In this document: piece by piece, positions 16,693 to 25,745 of the stretch | How the letters are laid out: every line of letters begins with the position of its first letter | Numbering within the stretch: position 1 is the first letter of the stretch | Assembly (NCBI RefSeq): GCF_003268595.1 | Contig: NZ_CP029797.1 | Span: 641,501 to 705,500, forward strand | Direction: 5' to 3' | From: Paraliobacillus zengyii | GTDB lineage: Bacteria > Bacillota > Bacilli > Bacillales > Amphibacillaceae | Length of the DNA stretch: 64,000 nt | Translations under genes and position numbers: made by a program | Notes under the pieces: generated by a model | What the model was told of the DNA's origin: nothing | The model's database searches: none | The model's input: the letters and a program-made list of their open reading frames with translations, nothing else

Positions 16693-17113
16693 ATTTTTTT
16701 GGAATCTTTATAAGAAGCATAATAATTATTATTAGCGTAAACGCTGTAAATGCTAGTAATGGGATAGTGATAAATCCATACCAGTCAATATAAGAATTAT
16801 TACATGAAACGCCATTTACACATGGTTTTATGTCAGCAAAACCAGGTACTTTCTGCTTAAGGTAGTGATAAAGAGAAATTAACCAGCCAATGCTAGCTAA
16901 TGGAAGAACGTATTTTTTTATGATCAAATCATTGTTAAATGCACTGATACCAAGAATAATTGTCAATGGGTACATAAGTATCCGTTGGTACCAGCATAAC
17001 TCACAAGGAGTAAAACCACGTATTTCACTAAAATAAAGACTTCCAAGCGTTGCGATTACAGAAACGATCCATGCAAAGTAGAGATAAAATTGTTTCCACT
17101 CAAACTTGGTCAT
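16691..17113 (-). CDS. bdbC: DsbB-like disulfide oxidoreductase BdbC
   Basis: A 140-residue membrane protein with four hydrophobic helices. The first loop has the redox pair in CELCWYQR and the second loop has CVNGVSC, the quinone-linked disulfide relay of the DsbB/BdbC family. It reoxidises the partner thiol oxidase encoded immediately upstream. The start lies 3 bp after the bdbD stop, with TTGGAGG inside the end of bdbD, so the two are one operon. Confidence 0.92.
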   Translation of the reverse strand: MTKFEWKQFYLYFAWIVSVIATLGSLYFSEIRGFTPCELCWYQRILMYPLTIILGISAFNNDLIIKKYVLPLASIGWLISLYHYLKQKVPGFADIKPCVNGVSCNNSYIDWYGFITIPLLAFTAFTLIIIIMLLIKIPKK

Positions 17114-17116
17114 ATT

Positions 17117-17788
17117 TTAGCTAGCCTCCAATGCGCTATCTATCGCATTTTGGATTGATTCATAATTAAAGGGGTCTTCAATAACTATTCCATTAATCAT
17201 AATGGTAGGAGTCTGTTGGATATCAAATGCATTTACTATATCTGTATCCTTATTTACTTCGTCAATTTGTGTGTTATCATCAATAGCGGTTTCTAATTGT
17301 TCTGTATCGATGTTTGATACACTAGAAGCTAGTTCAAGCATTTTACTCTTGGTAACCCATTCTTGACTATCACTAGGTTGCGCTTCGAAAATTGCTTCAT
17401 GATAATCCCAGTAAGCATCAGGATTTTGATTATAAACGGACTCTGCTGCCAAGGAAGCTAATTGAGACTCTTCACCGTGAAACAAAACGTTAATAAAAGA
17501 AAATTCAACATCACCCGTATCAACATAATCACTTACTAGTTGTGGAAGTATATTTTCTCCCCATACTTTACAAGCAGGGCATTTAAAATCTCCAAACTCT
17601 ACAACTGTAACAGGTGCATCTGATTCACCCATTGTAGGTTGTCCCTCAATAGAAGGTTGTCCATCAGAGGTTTCTGTATTTGATTCAGAGTTGTTATTGT
17701 TAATTAGAACCACTAAGGCTACAATTAGTGCAACAATAATTAAAGAGATAATCATTACAATTTTTATTGGTGACTTTTTACTTTTCAT
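17117..17788 (-). CDS. bdbD: Thiol-disulfide oxidoreductase BdbD
   Basis: A 223-residue DsbA-like protein. A basic N-terminus and a single hydrophobic helix (about 8-28) anchor it outside the membrane, followed by an acidic, Ser-rich linker and the thioredoxin fold with active site CPAC (in FKCPACKVW). The QQTPTIMING segment supplies the cis-proline. With BdbC it forms disulfides in exported proteins, a pair used in Bacillus for competence and secreted-protein folding. The start is ATG with GGAGAGGTG upstream. Confidence 0.92.
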   Translation of the reverse strand: MKSKKSPIKIVMIISLIIVALIVALVVLINNNNSESNTETSDGQPSIEGQPTMGESDAPVTVVEFGDFKCPACKVWGENILPQLVSDYVDTGDVEFSFINVLFHGEESQLASLAAESVYNQNPDAYWDYHEAIFEAQPSDSQEWVTKSKMLELASSVSNIDTEQLETAIDDNTQIDEVNKDTDIVNAFDIQQTPTIMINGIVIEDPFNYESIQNAIDSALEAS

Positions 17789-18045
17789 TTTAACACCTCT
17801 CCATCTTCATGTTCTAAAATTATTGTATCATAGAATTATATAAACTATTAAGTTAAGTATGTTAAAAATAATAAAACAAAGATCCGTCACATGAATAATT
17901 GAGCGGATTTTTTCTGTTTTTTTATTTTATTTAATATTTTTCTAAAAGGTTGTTGTTTATGAATGAATTTTATAAACTCCGACATAGCGTTCCTTCCGTC
18001 GGTATTACCATCAACTGCGACATAACTTATACAATTACCACGCTC

Positions 18046-18089
18046 TGAAAATCCACTACGCTTCCCGCAGGAGTCGTAGTGGATTTTCA
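18046..18089. repeat. Perfect 15-bp inverted repeat
   Basis: TGAAAATCCACTACG (18046-18060) and CGTAGTGGATTTTCA (18075-18089) surround CTTCCCGCAGGAGT. The loop is part of the CCCGCAGGAGT motif also found in Bacillaceae intergenic repeats, so this is probably an abbreviated copy of the element at 18170-18365. Confidence 0.7.
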
Positions 18090-18169
18090 TCACTGGTCGG
18101 TAATAATGTGTTTATTGATGAAGTTACAATATCAACAATTACAGACTTTTTCGGAATTTAAGTTCTTTC

Positions 18170-18365
18170 TAGCGAAGGAAGCAAATGGATGACACTCCTG
18201 TGGGAACAGCAAATGTTTTCGATGGGATGAGTAATCGCAATCCCACAAGTTGAAGATCCACTCGGAAAGCGACTTTTGCTTATCCGAGTTAGCTGAGACT
18301 GTGCCCACGGAAAGGGAATCCATTTACTGACGTAGCGGATAAGGAAGTCTCACTAAGTCGCTGTT
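18170..18365. repeat. Dispersed intergenic stem-loop repeat, copy A
   Basis: It shares CTCCTGTGGGAACAGC, TTGAAGATCCACT, GTTAGCTGA and GTGCCCACGGAAAG, in the same order and spacing, with the copy at 27119-27350. The segments GTGGG..CAC and GTGCCCAC can pair, so each unit folds back on itself. Similar non-coding repeats are widespread between genes in Bacillaceae; their function is unknown. Confidence 0.72.
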
Positions 18366-18499
18366 TCTTTCAAGTATGTGTGTATTGAAAATCAACAATC
18401 TTTGCAAAAAATGTCCTTTAATTTAATTATGGGGTATAAGATAGAGGAGTGAAAAAGGGTGAGGCTTATTTATTTTAAATCTTATTGAAATACTTATAT

Positions 18500-19120
18500 T
18501 TAAAAACATTCAACTTCAATTAATGCATGACTTGGAATATAGATATATTTGTTAAATTGATCGATTAAAATTAAAGACATCTCATTTGGAAATTGATTAT
18601 TAATTAATTGACGTTCTGCAATCCATCCGAACGGCAATCCTTCGACATCACAGATAGTAAAGTCCTGTTTATCTTGGTGATCAATGAATAATCGTAACCC
18701 ACTACTACAAAGATCCTTACCTAAACGCTTAACAGCTATCACAAAAGTAGTCTGTTTAGTTAACATAGAGCGTTCTTCAGGAAATGCAGAGGTAATAATT
18801 TCGTTTATCTCAATCGCATTTAATCCATCAGAAACAAAAATAGTGTCTGCGTTATATAACTCTACGTATTTAGCCTTTGACTTGGACTCTAATAAATTGG
18901 CTATCTCATTACTTTTTTTTGAAATAAATCCAAATGTCATGTTTTCCTCTAATAGTGATAGAGCGATAGTTATTAGATTTTTAGGTGCACCTAACCTGTT
19001 TAACACATCAATTGTTAAAAACGGTTGAAAAGCACCAGTGTATTTTAGTATTTCCATACTTTTTAAATCCTTTGTACTAGTGTTGTTATCAGTTAAATAC
19101 TCTTCTTTTAAACTAATCAT
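18500..19120 (-). CDS. PhnH-like protein, isolated
   Basis: A 206-residue protein that can be aligned by eye with PhnH, a subunit of the carbon-phosphorus lyase core complex: an N-terminal GAFQPFLT and ALSLLEEN region, DTIFVSDG in the middle, then a C-terminal half with GLRLFIDH, NNQFPNEMSLILID and the terminal IYIPSHALIEVE, matching the usual fP.GiD.il...IPRt..v pattern. The Arg-Thr of the usual IPRTT is replaced by SH. No other phn gene is nearby. It could be an orphan retained for another purpose or a distant homologue. AAGGAGGAG precedes the ATG. Confidence 0.62.
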   Translation of the reverse strand: MISLKEEYLTDNNTSTKDLKSMEILKYTGAFQPFLTIDVLNRLGAPKNLITIALSLLEENMTFGFISKKSNEIANLLESKSKAKYVELYNADTIFVSDGLNAIEINEIITSAFPEERSMLTKQTTFVIAVKRLGKDLCSSGLRLFIDHQDKQDFTICDVEGLPFGWIAERQLINNQFPNEMSLILIDQFNKYIYIPSHALIEVECF

Positions 19121-19229
19121 TGATTCTCCTCCTTTATTAGAATGTTGTTTCTACATTTACTGTAACGCAAAATGGAGTAACTTTGGTTAAGTTAGTGTTA
19201 AAGCTTTGTTAAGTTTTAAATGAAAAGAA

Positions 19230-19267
19230 AAAAGCCTTAATCCACTATCAATCGGATTAAGGCTTTT
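19230..19267 (-). terminator. Terminator of the NMT1-type transporter operon
   Basis: AAAAGCCTTAATCC (19230-19243) and GGATTAAGGCTTTT (19254-19267) form a 14-bp stem. On the minus strand it is followed by TTCTTTTC. It lies 19 bp after the substrate-binding protein gene. Confidence 0.88.
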
Positions 19268-19285
19268 ACTAATAGAACGTATTGA

Positions 19286-20329
19286 TTATTCATTAACCAT
19301 TTCCATAATCTCATGGGTATAAGCTGTATCTAAGTCTGCGGGTTCTTCAATAACACCATATTCAAGTGCGATGTCTGCTGTTTGCTTAAACATGGCATCA
19401 TCAATTTGACCTATGTTTGCTGGATCAAAACCTTCAGGTAGAATTAATTTTGCAACTTCCTCCATCATTTTTAATTGGTGGTCTCTTGATGTGCTTCCTT
19501 CTTCAGCCTCTGCCATCACGCTATCTACAGCTGCTTCAGGGTCTTCAATGGCAGCTTCCCAACCTTTTAAGGATGCTCTAACAAATTTAGCTGCAGTTTC
19601 TTTATTTTCTTCTAACCACTCAGTGTTAGCAAATAAGTTATCTTCTAACATTGCAACTCCTTCATCGTTCATATCGATCACGTTTAAATCACTCTCAGGT
19701 ATGCCTTCTGCAAGTACTACTTGATATTCGTTATATGTCATTACTGACGCAGCATCAATTTCTCCAGATAAGAACTGGTCCATCGTAAAACCTTGTTTGA
19801 CAAATGATAAATCTGCATTAGGATCTAAACCATATTTATCAAATAAAGCTAGTACTTCAAATTCATTTCCTCCCATCCAGTTACCTACATTCTTACCGGC
19901 CAAGTCCTCGGGTGATGAAATGCCAGCTTCAGTTTTTGAAACTAATAATAAACCACTTTTTTGGTATACTTGAGAAATTTGAACAAGTGGTAATCCTTCT
20001 TCTTGGTGAGGTAGTAAACTTGCTACCCAACCGATGCCGATATCTGCAGCACCATTTGCTACTTGTTGTTCTGGTACAATATCTGGTCCACCTGCTACTA
20101 TTTCAACAGCTAAACCTTCATCCTCAAAGTAGCCCTCTTCAAGCGCCATAAAGTAACCAGCGAATTGTGCTTGTGGTACCCATTTTAATTGTAGTTTCAC
20201 AGGAACCAACCCATCATCGGAATCACTAGAAGCAGAATTATCTTCTCCACAAGCTGCTAAGACAAACAGTAACATGACAGAAACAAAAAACACGACAAAG
20301 CTGCGGTTTATTTTCGCTTTTCTAATCAT
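19286..20329 (-). CDS. NMT1/THI5-type ABC substrate-binding lipoprotein
   Basis: A 347-residue solute-binding protein. The N-terminus has a hydrophobic signal ending in the lipobox LAAC (Cys about 27), then an acidic linker and the NMT1/SsuA-like domain (KLQLKWVPQAQFAGYFMA, ANGAADIGIG). I chose the ATG at 20329, preceded by AGGGGAAAA; the upstream ATG at 20344 lacks a ribosome binding site. This family binds pyrimidines, hydroxymethylpyrimidine, riboflavin or taurine. Being last in a transporter operon divergent from uracil-degradation genes makes a pyrimidine, dihydropyrimidine or ureido compound the likely ligand. This is inference. Confidence 0.86.
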   Translation of the reverse strand: MIRKAKINRSFVVFFVSVMLLFVLAACGEDNSASSDSDDGLVPVKLQLKWVPQAQFAGYFMALEEGYFEDEGLAVEIVAGGPDIVPEQQVANGAADIGIGWVASLLPHQEEGLPLVQISQVYQKSGLLLVSKTEAGISSPEDLAGKNVGNWMGGNEFEVLALFDKYGLDPNADLSFVKQGFTMDQFLSGEIDAASVMTYNEYQVVLAEGIPESDLNVIDMNDEGVAMLEDNLFANTEWLEENKETAAKFVRASLKGWEAAIEDPEAAVDSVMAEAEEGSTSRDHQLKMMEEVAKLILPEGFDPANIGQIDDAMFKQTADIALEYGVIEEPADLDTAYTHEIMEMVNE

Positions 20330-20438
20330 AATTTTCCCCCTCATTCAATTTTGTTCCGTATAAATTAGGTGTTACTATATGTGATCAGCCGAATAGGTAT
20401 AATTCGGACGGTTGAATGGAATAAAATAGCCTGGCTAA

Positions 20439-21299
20439 CTATGCGCGTTGAGAAGTGTGCCATTTTAGAAAGGTCTTTTCCATTCTTTCGACAATTAAAT
20501 AGAAAATAACACCAGCAATAGCTGCTACAATAATACAAGCCCATCCTAAAGGCATTTTTGCCACTTTTATAGAGTTGGACAATAGATAACCAAGCCCCTG
20601 TGAGGAAAAGAAAAATTCTCCAACAATAGCACCTATCATACTTGCGGTTGTATTTATTTTTAGAGCTGTGAAAACAAAAGGTAAACTATTTGTTATACGT
20701 AAATATCGAAATACCTGGTTTTTATTCGCTGCATAAGAATGCATTAAATCAAGCGCTAAAGGGTTAACCATCCGCATTCCTTTATGTGCATTTATCGCCA
20801 TTGCGGCCATTGTCATGATAGTAACAATCGCAATTCTTGACCCCATACCTGAACCAAACCATAGATTCATAATAGGTGCCAAAGCAACTATAGGTACGGC
20901 GTTTAAGGATGCAATCAGCATGAGGCCACCTTTTCCCCATCTAGGCCATGCGGTTGCAACTAGAGCTATAATAAACCCTAATGAAGATCCTACTATCATG
21001 CCTAATACAGCCTCTGTCATGGTATAACCTGCATAGGAAAAAAGAAGGGAGTAATTTTCGATTAATGCTTCCATTATTGTTGAAGGTATAGGTAGTTGGT
21101 ATGTTTCTAAACTTAAAATTCGATGAAAAACTTGGAACTCCCATAACAATGCCATAACAATGCCGGCTATTAAAGGTAGAAACAGTTTTTTAAATTCTAT
21201 GTTTTTTTTAGGTTTTTTCAGTCTTGAAGTTTTCGTTTTTGAATGGACTGTTACTTTGGGCTGTCTGTTTTCTGTATTAGCCATTGCTTTATTCTCCAT
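20439..21299 (-). CDS. ABC transporter permease (SsuC/TauC-like), second
   Basis: A 286-residue inner-membrane permease with about six helices and the binding-protein-dependent loop near MAAMAINAHKGMRMVNPLALDLMHS. A basic cytoplasmic extension of about 35 residues precedes the first helix. The start codon directly follows the stop of the other permease, with GGAGGTGAT just upstream. Two different permeases in one operon suggest a heterodimeric channel. Confidence 0.85.
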   Translation of the reverse strand: MENKAMANTENRQPKVTVHSKTKTSRLKKPKKNIEFKKLFLPLIAGIVMALLWEFQVFHRILSLETYQLPIPSTIMEALIENYSLLFSYAGYTMTEAVLGMIVGSSLGFIIALVATAWPRWGKGGLMLIASLNAVPIVALAPIMNLWFGSGMGSRIAIVTIMTMAAMAINAHKGMRMVNPLALDLMHSYAANKNQVFRYLRITNSLPFVFTALKINTTASMIGAIVGEFFFSSQGLGYLLSNSIKVAKMPLGWACIIVAAIAGVIFYLIVERMEKTFLKWHTSQRA

Positions 21300-22106
21300 C
21301 TAAGCATCACCTCCAGATCGGAAATCTGGTTGCCATGGTGCTATAATACGTTCAATTAAACTAATTAGTAAATAACTAATGAGTCCTAGTAACGCACCGA
21401 CAATAACAGTTGACCAAAACATATAATTATGTGTCGGACCGTAATAAAGATTACGTAGCATAATGACACCAAGACCGTTTTGTGCACCCATTAATTCAAC
21501 TAAAATTGCACCTGTTACTGCAAGTGGTGCTGCTATTTTTAATCCACTGAATAACCCAGGTATCGAAGCTGGAAAGCGTAACTTCCAATAAACCATCCAA
21601 GGTTTAGCTGCAAGAGAGTGCATGAGTTCAAGAGCGGATGGATCTACACTTCTAAGGCCTCTCAACATGTTTAGTGCTACAGGAAAAAAAGTAATATAAC
21701 CAGCAATTAGAATACGCGCCATTTGTTCATCTCGAATAATACCGTATACGATTGGTGCTAGACCTAAAATTGGAATCATTTGCGATGCGATTGCATAAGG
21801 AAATGTTAATTGTTCAATCCATTTTGAAACACTCATAAGCACTGCTAAAAGAATACCTAAAATTGCCCCTAATATAAATCCTATTGCTGCGTTGGAAAAA
21901 GTAGCAGTTCCTTCAGTGTAAAGCGTGCTTCCGTATTGTGTGAACGTGTAGACAATTTCATGAAGATATGGGATTTTAGACTGAGCCATAGTTGTTTCTG
22001 TCATATGCAACAAAAGCCAAGAACCGAATTCCCATATCACAAGGAATCCAATTAGCCATATAAAAGTAGGGAACCACCGGCTTTTTAAGATAGTGTGCAT
22101 GTTCAT
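21300..22106 (-). CDS. ABC transporter permease (SsuC/TauC-like), first
   Basis: A 268-residue permease with about six membrane helices and the EAA-like loop ALNMLRGLRSVDPSALELMHS for contact with the ATPase. I place the start at ATG 22106 with AAGGAG nine bases before it, inside the 3' end of the ATPase gene; the TTG 18 bases upstream would lack a ribosome binding site. It pairs with the following permease gene and with the ATPase upstream. Confidence 0.85.
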   Translation of the reverse strand: MNMHTILKSRWFPTFIWLIGFLVIWEFGSWLLLHMTETTMAQSKIPYLHEIVYTFTQYGSTLYTEGTATFSNAAIGFILGAILGILLAVLMSVSKWIEQLTFPYAIASQMIPILGLAPIVYGIIRDEQMARILIAGYITFFPVALNMLRGLRSVDPSALELMHSLAAKPWMVYWKLRFPASIPGLFSGLKIAAPLAVTGAILVELMGAQNGLGVIMLRNLYYGPTHNYMFWSTVIVGALLGLISYLLISLIERIIAPWQPDFRSGGDA

Positions 22107-22110
22107 TGGA

Positions 22111-22890
22111 TTACACTCCTTCAAAGCTATTACGAATATCTGATATGAGTTGGAAAAATTCTGGACTATTCCTCATTTCTTGTGTGCGCGGTCTAGGCAA
22201 AGGAATATCTACAATGGAAGATAACCTACCTGGATGTGGGGACAATACAAATACTCTATCTGATAAGAAAATGGATTCAGGTATGCTATGGGTAACAAAA
22301 ACGACTGTACTTTTAACTTTGCTCCAGATTGATAAAAGTTCTTCATTTAGATGTTCACGTGTAAATTCATCTAGCGCTGAAAATGGTTCATCCATAAGTA
22401 ATATTTCAGGTTCAATTGCTAAAGCTCGAGCAATGGCTACACGCTGCTGCATGCCACCACTTAATTGCCAAGGATACTTGTCTTTGAAATCTTCTAATCC
22501 AACTAATTCGAGTAATGCATGGACTCTAGCTTCGCGCTCTGCTCTTTTTATCCCCATCATTTCTAATGGTAGATTAATATTTTGTTTAACCTTTCTCCAA
22601 TCGTAAAGGACCGGACTTTGGAATACGATCCCATACTTTTGTGCTAATCTTGCTGCACGTGCTGATTCTCCTGCTATTTTTATTTCTCCTTTGGTTGGTT
22701 GAATTAGATCTGCCATAATTCGGAGTAAAGTCGTTTTTCCACAACCTGAAGGACCGAGCAAAGATACAAATTCTCCTTGTTTTATATCCACAGTAACATC
22801 TTGCAATGCCAAAATTTCCGAGGTATCCGTTTTGTAAAGCATGCTAACGTGATCTAACTGAATTTCTGGAGTGTTTGCAGCTATTACCAT
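22111..22890 (-). CDS. ABC transporter ATP-binding protein (SsuB/TauB-like)
   Basis: A 259-residue ATPase with Walker A GPSGCGKTT, the Q-loop VFQSPVLYDW, signature LSGGMQQRVAIARA, Walker B ILLMDEPFSALD and switch His in VFVTHSIPE. It is the first gene of the transporter operon and energises the two permeases downstream. Its promoter region is shared with the divergent pyrimidine catabolic genes. Confidence 0.92.
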   Translation of the reverse strand: MVIAANTPEIQLDHVSMLYKTDTSEILALQDVTVDIKQGEFVSLLGPSGCGKTTLLRIMADLIQPTKGEIKIAGESARAARLAQKYGIVFQSPVLYDWRKVKQNINLPLEMMGIKRAEREARVHALLELVGLEDFKDKYPWQLSGGMQQRVAIARALAIEPEILLMDEPFSALDEFTREHLNEELLSIWSKVKSTVVFVTHSIPESIFLSDRVFVLSPHPGRLSSIVDIPLPRPRTQEMRNSPEFFQLISDIRNSFEGV

Positions 22891-23380
22891 TGAAATCTCC
22901 CCTTCCTGAAAATATCATGCCCTTAATAATACTTAATTGTAAGATTATTTAGCAAAAAAGGTGTCAAATTAAAACGCATGTTATGTTTCTTTACATGTTA
23001 AAGGTTTCTTCCTTCTATAACATTAGACAAAGTGTTAAAAGAGTAGTCTAAAATTGTTTCACTTTATCAAATGTCTTTAATTGAATGTATTTAGATTTCA
23101 TTTCTTCTATATATATTTCTTTTAAATTAAATAATTAGATAAGGCGTGTTTGATGTAAGAGAACCTAACAAAGTCTTTTTACATAGTGCGTAATTGACTA
23201 GCGTTTTGTTTTACATGTTGTATAAATGAATACTTCGCTTTTAATTGTATAATTGTAATTATAGTTAATATAGTAAAAGGAGGGCTCTTCCTAAAAGTAC
23301 CATTCAGGAAGTAATCCTAGTATTAATTATCTAAAAATTCAGATTTAAGTAGCTTTCTAATTGTATAAGGAGGGGTTTAA
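22891..23380. other. Divergent control region of the pyrimidine island
   Basis: This 490-base AT-rich gap separates the transporter operon from the catabolic operon. It holds the conserved 25-bp site (23016-23040), two weaker look-alikes (23166-23181 and 23198-23213), a possible -10 TATAAT for the rightward genes near 23249, and a CTTCCT/AGGAAG hairpin in the leader (about 23288-23312). TTGACA on the minus strand near 22960-22965 may be a -35 for the leftward operon, though its -10 is poor. No gene was found. Confidence 0.5.
23016..23040 (-). promoter_or_regulatory. Putative pyrimidine-catabolism operator, copy 1
   Basis: Read on the minus strand, this 25-mer matches 31019-31043 at 22 of 25 positions, including an unbroken CTTTGTCTAATG core flanked by TTTAAC and TATA. 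The only other places with partial matches that I found are in the same control region. Its two locations border exactly the genes expected to be co-regulated, so it is probably the binding site of the PucR-type regulator encoded at 29277. Confidence 0.6.
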
Positions 23381-24271
23381 ATGACTGATAAAATTACGAT
23401 TGGTTTAATTCAAGCGAAAAATGATGTGGATGGAAATGAACCTGTTGCGGTTCATAAAGAAGCTGCAATCGAAAAACATATTAAACTTGTGCGAGAGGCA
23501 AAGGAAAAAGGTGCTCAAATCGTATGCCTTCAAGAAATCTTTTATGGTCCATACTTTTGTACTGAACAAAATACAAAATGGTATGACGCTGCTGAAGAAA
23601 TTCCAAATGGACCAACAACAAAGTTATTTCAAGATATAGCTAAAGAACTTGGTATTGTTATTGTATTACCTATTTACGAAAGAGAAGGAATTGCTACTTA
23701 TTATAATACTGCTGCTGTGATTGATGCAGATGGTAGTTACTTAGGTAAATATCGTAAACAGCATATCCCTCATGTAGGAGTAGAAAAAGAAGGGTGTGGC
23801 TTCTGGGAGAAGTTTTATTTTAAACCAGGTAACTTAGGCTATCCTGTTTTTGATACTGCTTTTGGAAAAGTCGGTGTGTATATTTGTTATGATCGTCACT
23901 TCCCAGAAGGTGCTAGATTGCTAGGACTAAATGGCGCTGAGATTGTATTTAATCCGTCTGCGACAACTGCAGGTTTATCAGAGTATTTATGGAAGCTTGA
24001 GCAACCAGCACACGCCGTTGCTAATGGCTATTACTTAGCTGCGATTAATAGGGTTGGTTTTGAAGGACCTTGGAATATGGGTGAATTTTATGGTCAAAGT
24101 TATTTAGTTGATCCAAGAGGTAGTTTCGTTGCTACAGGTAGCCGTGATCAAGATGAAGTAATAATCGGCGATGTGGATAAAAAGTTGATACGTGAAGTGA
24201 GAGATACATGGCAATTCTATCGTGACCGTAGACCAGAAACATACGATGAAATGACTGCGTTGCTTCCATAA
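23381..24271 (+). CDS. pydC: Beta-ureidopropionase (N-carbamoyl-beta-alanine amidohydrolase)
   Basis: A 296-residue nitrilase-superfamily enzyme. The catalytic triad is visible as Glu in CLQEIFYGPYF, Lys in GKYRKQHIPH and Cys in VYICYDRHFPE. The HVGVEKEGCGFWEKFYF insertion and the C-terminal RDTWQFYRDRRPETY are typical of beta-ureidopropionases. It hydrolyses N-carbamoyl-beta-alanine to beta-alanine, CO2 and ammonia, the third step of reductive pyrimidine breakdown. It is the first gene of the rightward operon, with AAGGAGGGG before its ATG. Confidence 0.9.
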   Translation: MTDKITIGLIQAKNDVDGNEPVAVHKEAAIEKHIKLVREAKEKGAQIVCLQEIFYGPYFCTEQNTKWYDAAEEIPNGPTTKLFQDIAKELGIVIVLPIYEREGIATYYNTAAVIDADGSYLGKYRKQHIPHVGVEKEGCGFWEKFYFKPGNLGYPVFDTAFGKVGVYICYDRHFPEGARLLGLNGAEIVFNPSATTAGLSEYLWKLEQPAHAVANGYYLAAINRVGFEGPWNMGEFYGQSYLVDPRGSFVATGSRDQDEVIIGDVDKKLIREVRDTWQFYRDRRPETYDEMTALLP

Positions 24272-24354
24272 GAAAAATAAAGATTCCTACTAATTGAAGT
24301 TTTACTTTATTACGAGTGATTAACATAATATTAGAAAGGGGTAGATCGAATTTG

Positions 24355-25713
24355 ATGCATACGACACCTGAAGATTTAATAGGTAACTTTAAAGAAGCAA
24401 ATGCCGGTTTAACAAGTCAGAAGGCAATGGATGAATCTAATCGCTGTTTATATTGTTATGATGCACCTTGTATAAAAGCGTGTCCAACAAGTATTGATAT
24501 CCCTTCTTTCATTAAAAAGATTGCTAGTGGTAATATGAAGGGTTCAGCTATTAAGATTATGACTTCAAACCCAGTAGGTGCTAGTTGTGCAAGAGTTTGT
24601 CCTACAGAAGAGCTTTGTGAAGGTGCGTGCGTTTTAAATGAAGAAACAACACCAATCATGATTGGTGATCTCCAACGTTATGCGACAGATTGGGCAATTA
24701 AAAATGAACAAGTCTTATTTAAAGCAGGTAAGTCTAATGGAAAAACAGTGGCAATTGTAGGTGGTGGTCCAGGTGGATTATCAGCTGCTAGAGAATTAGC
24801 ATTGCTAGGATATAAGGTTACTATTTTTGAAGCAGAGGAACGTGCGGGAGGTTTAAATAGTTATGGTATTGTATCTTTCCGTTTACCACAGGACGTGGCT
24901 TTATGGGAAGTGGAACAAATAGAAAGTCTGGGTGTAGAGATAAGGACGAACACGACGATAGGAAAAGATATTCCAACAAGTGAACTATTAGATCGTTACG
25001 ACAAAGCAGTACTTGCTATCGGAATGTCAAGCGTACCTGATTTAGGTATGGAGGGGGAAGATCTTGACGGTGTTCTGGATGCAATTGAGTTTGTTAAAAG
25101 TACGAAAACACCGCCCATTACGGATGAAATGATTGGTAAAAAGGTGGTAGTAATTGGGGCTGGTAATACAGCAATTGACGGGGCTACTTGTTCTGTGCGT
25201 CTCGGTGCAGAAAATGTGAAGATATTGTATCGTAGAACAGCTGATGAGATGACGGCCTATGACTTTGAATACGAGTTTGCAAAACAGGATGGAATTGAAT
25301 TTAATTGGTTAACGCAACCAACCAAAGTCATTAGTGATGAAAATGGAAAAGTAAAAGCCATAGAGTGCATAAAGATGGAACTAGGAAATCCTGATAAGGA
25401 TGGAAGACGTAGACCAGTAGCGGTAGAAGATTCAATATTTACATTAGAAGTAGATTATGTGATTAAAGCAATTGGACAGTCAAGGTACACAAATTTAATA
25501 GAAGGATTTGGCTTACAGCATGATGATGGTGTCGTAACAATAAATGAAGAAACGTATCAAACTTCAAACACAAAAGTTTTTGCTTGTGGAGATGTTATTT
25601 TTGGTAAAGGTCAAGGAGAAGCGATGGTAGTTTCGGCAGCAGAGCAAGGTAAGCAAGTGGCCTATGCACTGCATCGAGAGCTGTTTGGTTTTGCTGAAGG
25701 AACAGCTTCGTAA
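24355..25713 (+). CDS. preT: NAD(P)-dependent dihydropyrimidine dehydrogenase subunit PreT
   Basis: A protein of about 452 residues corresponding to the electron-input half of dihydropyrimidine dehydrogenase. The N-terminal iron-sulfur region has CLYCYDAPCIKACP and later CARVCPTEELCEGACV. A FAD site follows (VAIVGGGPGGLSAA), then the NAD(P)H site (VVVIGAGNTAIDGA, with YRRT) and the terminal FAD segment VFACGDV. ATG 24355 lies 13 bases after AAAGGGG; a TTG at 24352 is equally possible. It passes electrons to PreA, encoded 32 bases downstream, to reduce uracil or thymine. Confidence 0.9.
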   Translation: MHTTPEDLIGNFKEANAGLTSQKAMDESNRCLYCYDAPCIKACPTSIDIPSFIKKIASGNMKGSAIKIMTSNPVGASCARVCPTEELCEGACVLNEETTPIMIGDLQRYATDWAIKNEQVLFKAGKSNGKTVAIVGGGPGGLSAARELALLGYKVTIFEAEERAGGLNSYGIVSFRLPQDVALWEVEQIESLGVEIRTNTTIGKDIPTSELLDRYDKAVLAIGMSSVPDLGMEGEDLDGVLDAIEFVKSTKTPPITDEMIGKKVVVIGAGNTAIDGATCSVRLGAENVKILYRRTADEMTAYDFEYEFAKQDGIEFNWLTQPTKVISDENGKVKAIECIKMELGNPDKDGRRRPVAVEDSIFTLEVDYVIKAIGQSRYTNLIEGFGLQHDDGVVTINEETYQTSNTKVFACGDVIFGKGQGEAMVVSAAEQGKQVAYALHRELFGFAEGTAS

Positions 25714-25745
25714 AAGCAAATACTACAAAAATAGGAGGCCAATAT

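Larger units (their letters stand above)
17789..18499. other. 711-base intergenic region with hairpins and a repeat
   Basis: No convincing gene was found here. It contains a weak hairpin with T-run (ATCCG/CGGAT, 17882-17908, then TTTTTT), a perfect 15-bp hairpin (18046-18089) and a dispersed repeat (18170-18365). A few frames of 60-68 codons run through the repeat on the minus strand, but they lack ribosome binding sites and look spurious. Confidence 0.6.

Noticed and set aside
18132..18323. 63-codon minus-strand frame in repeat copy A
   Set aside because: It consists of repeat sequence, lacks a ribosome binding site, and the same blocks are non-coding in copies B and C.
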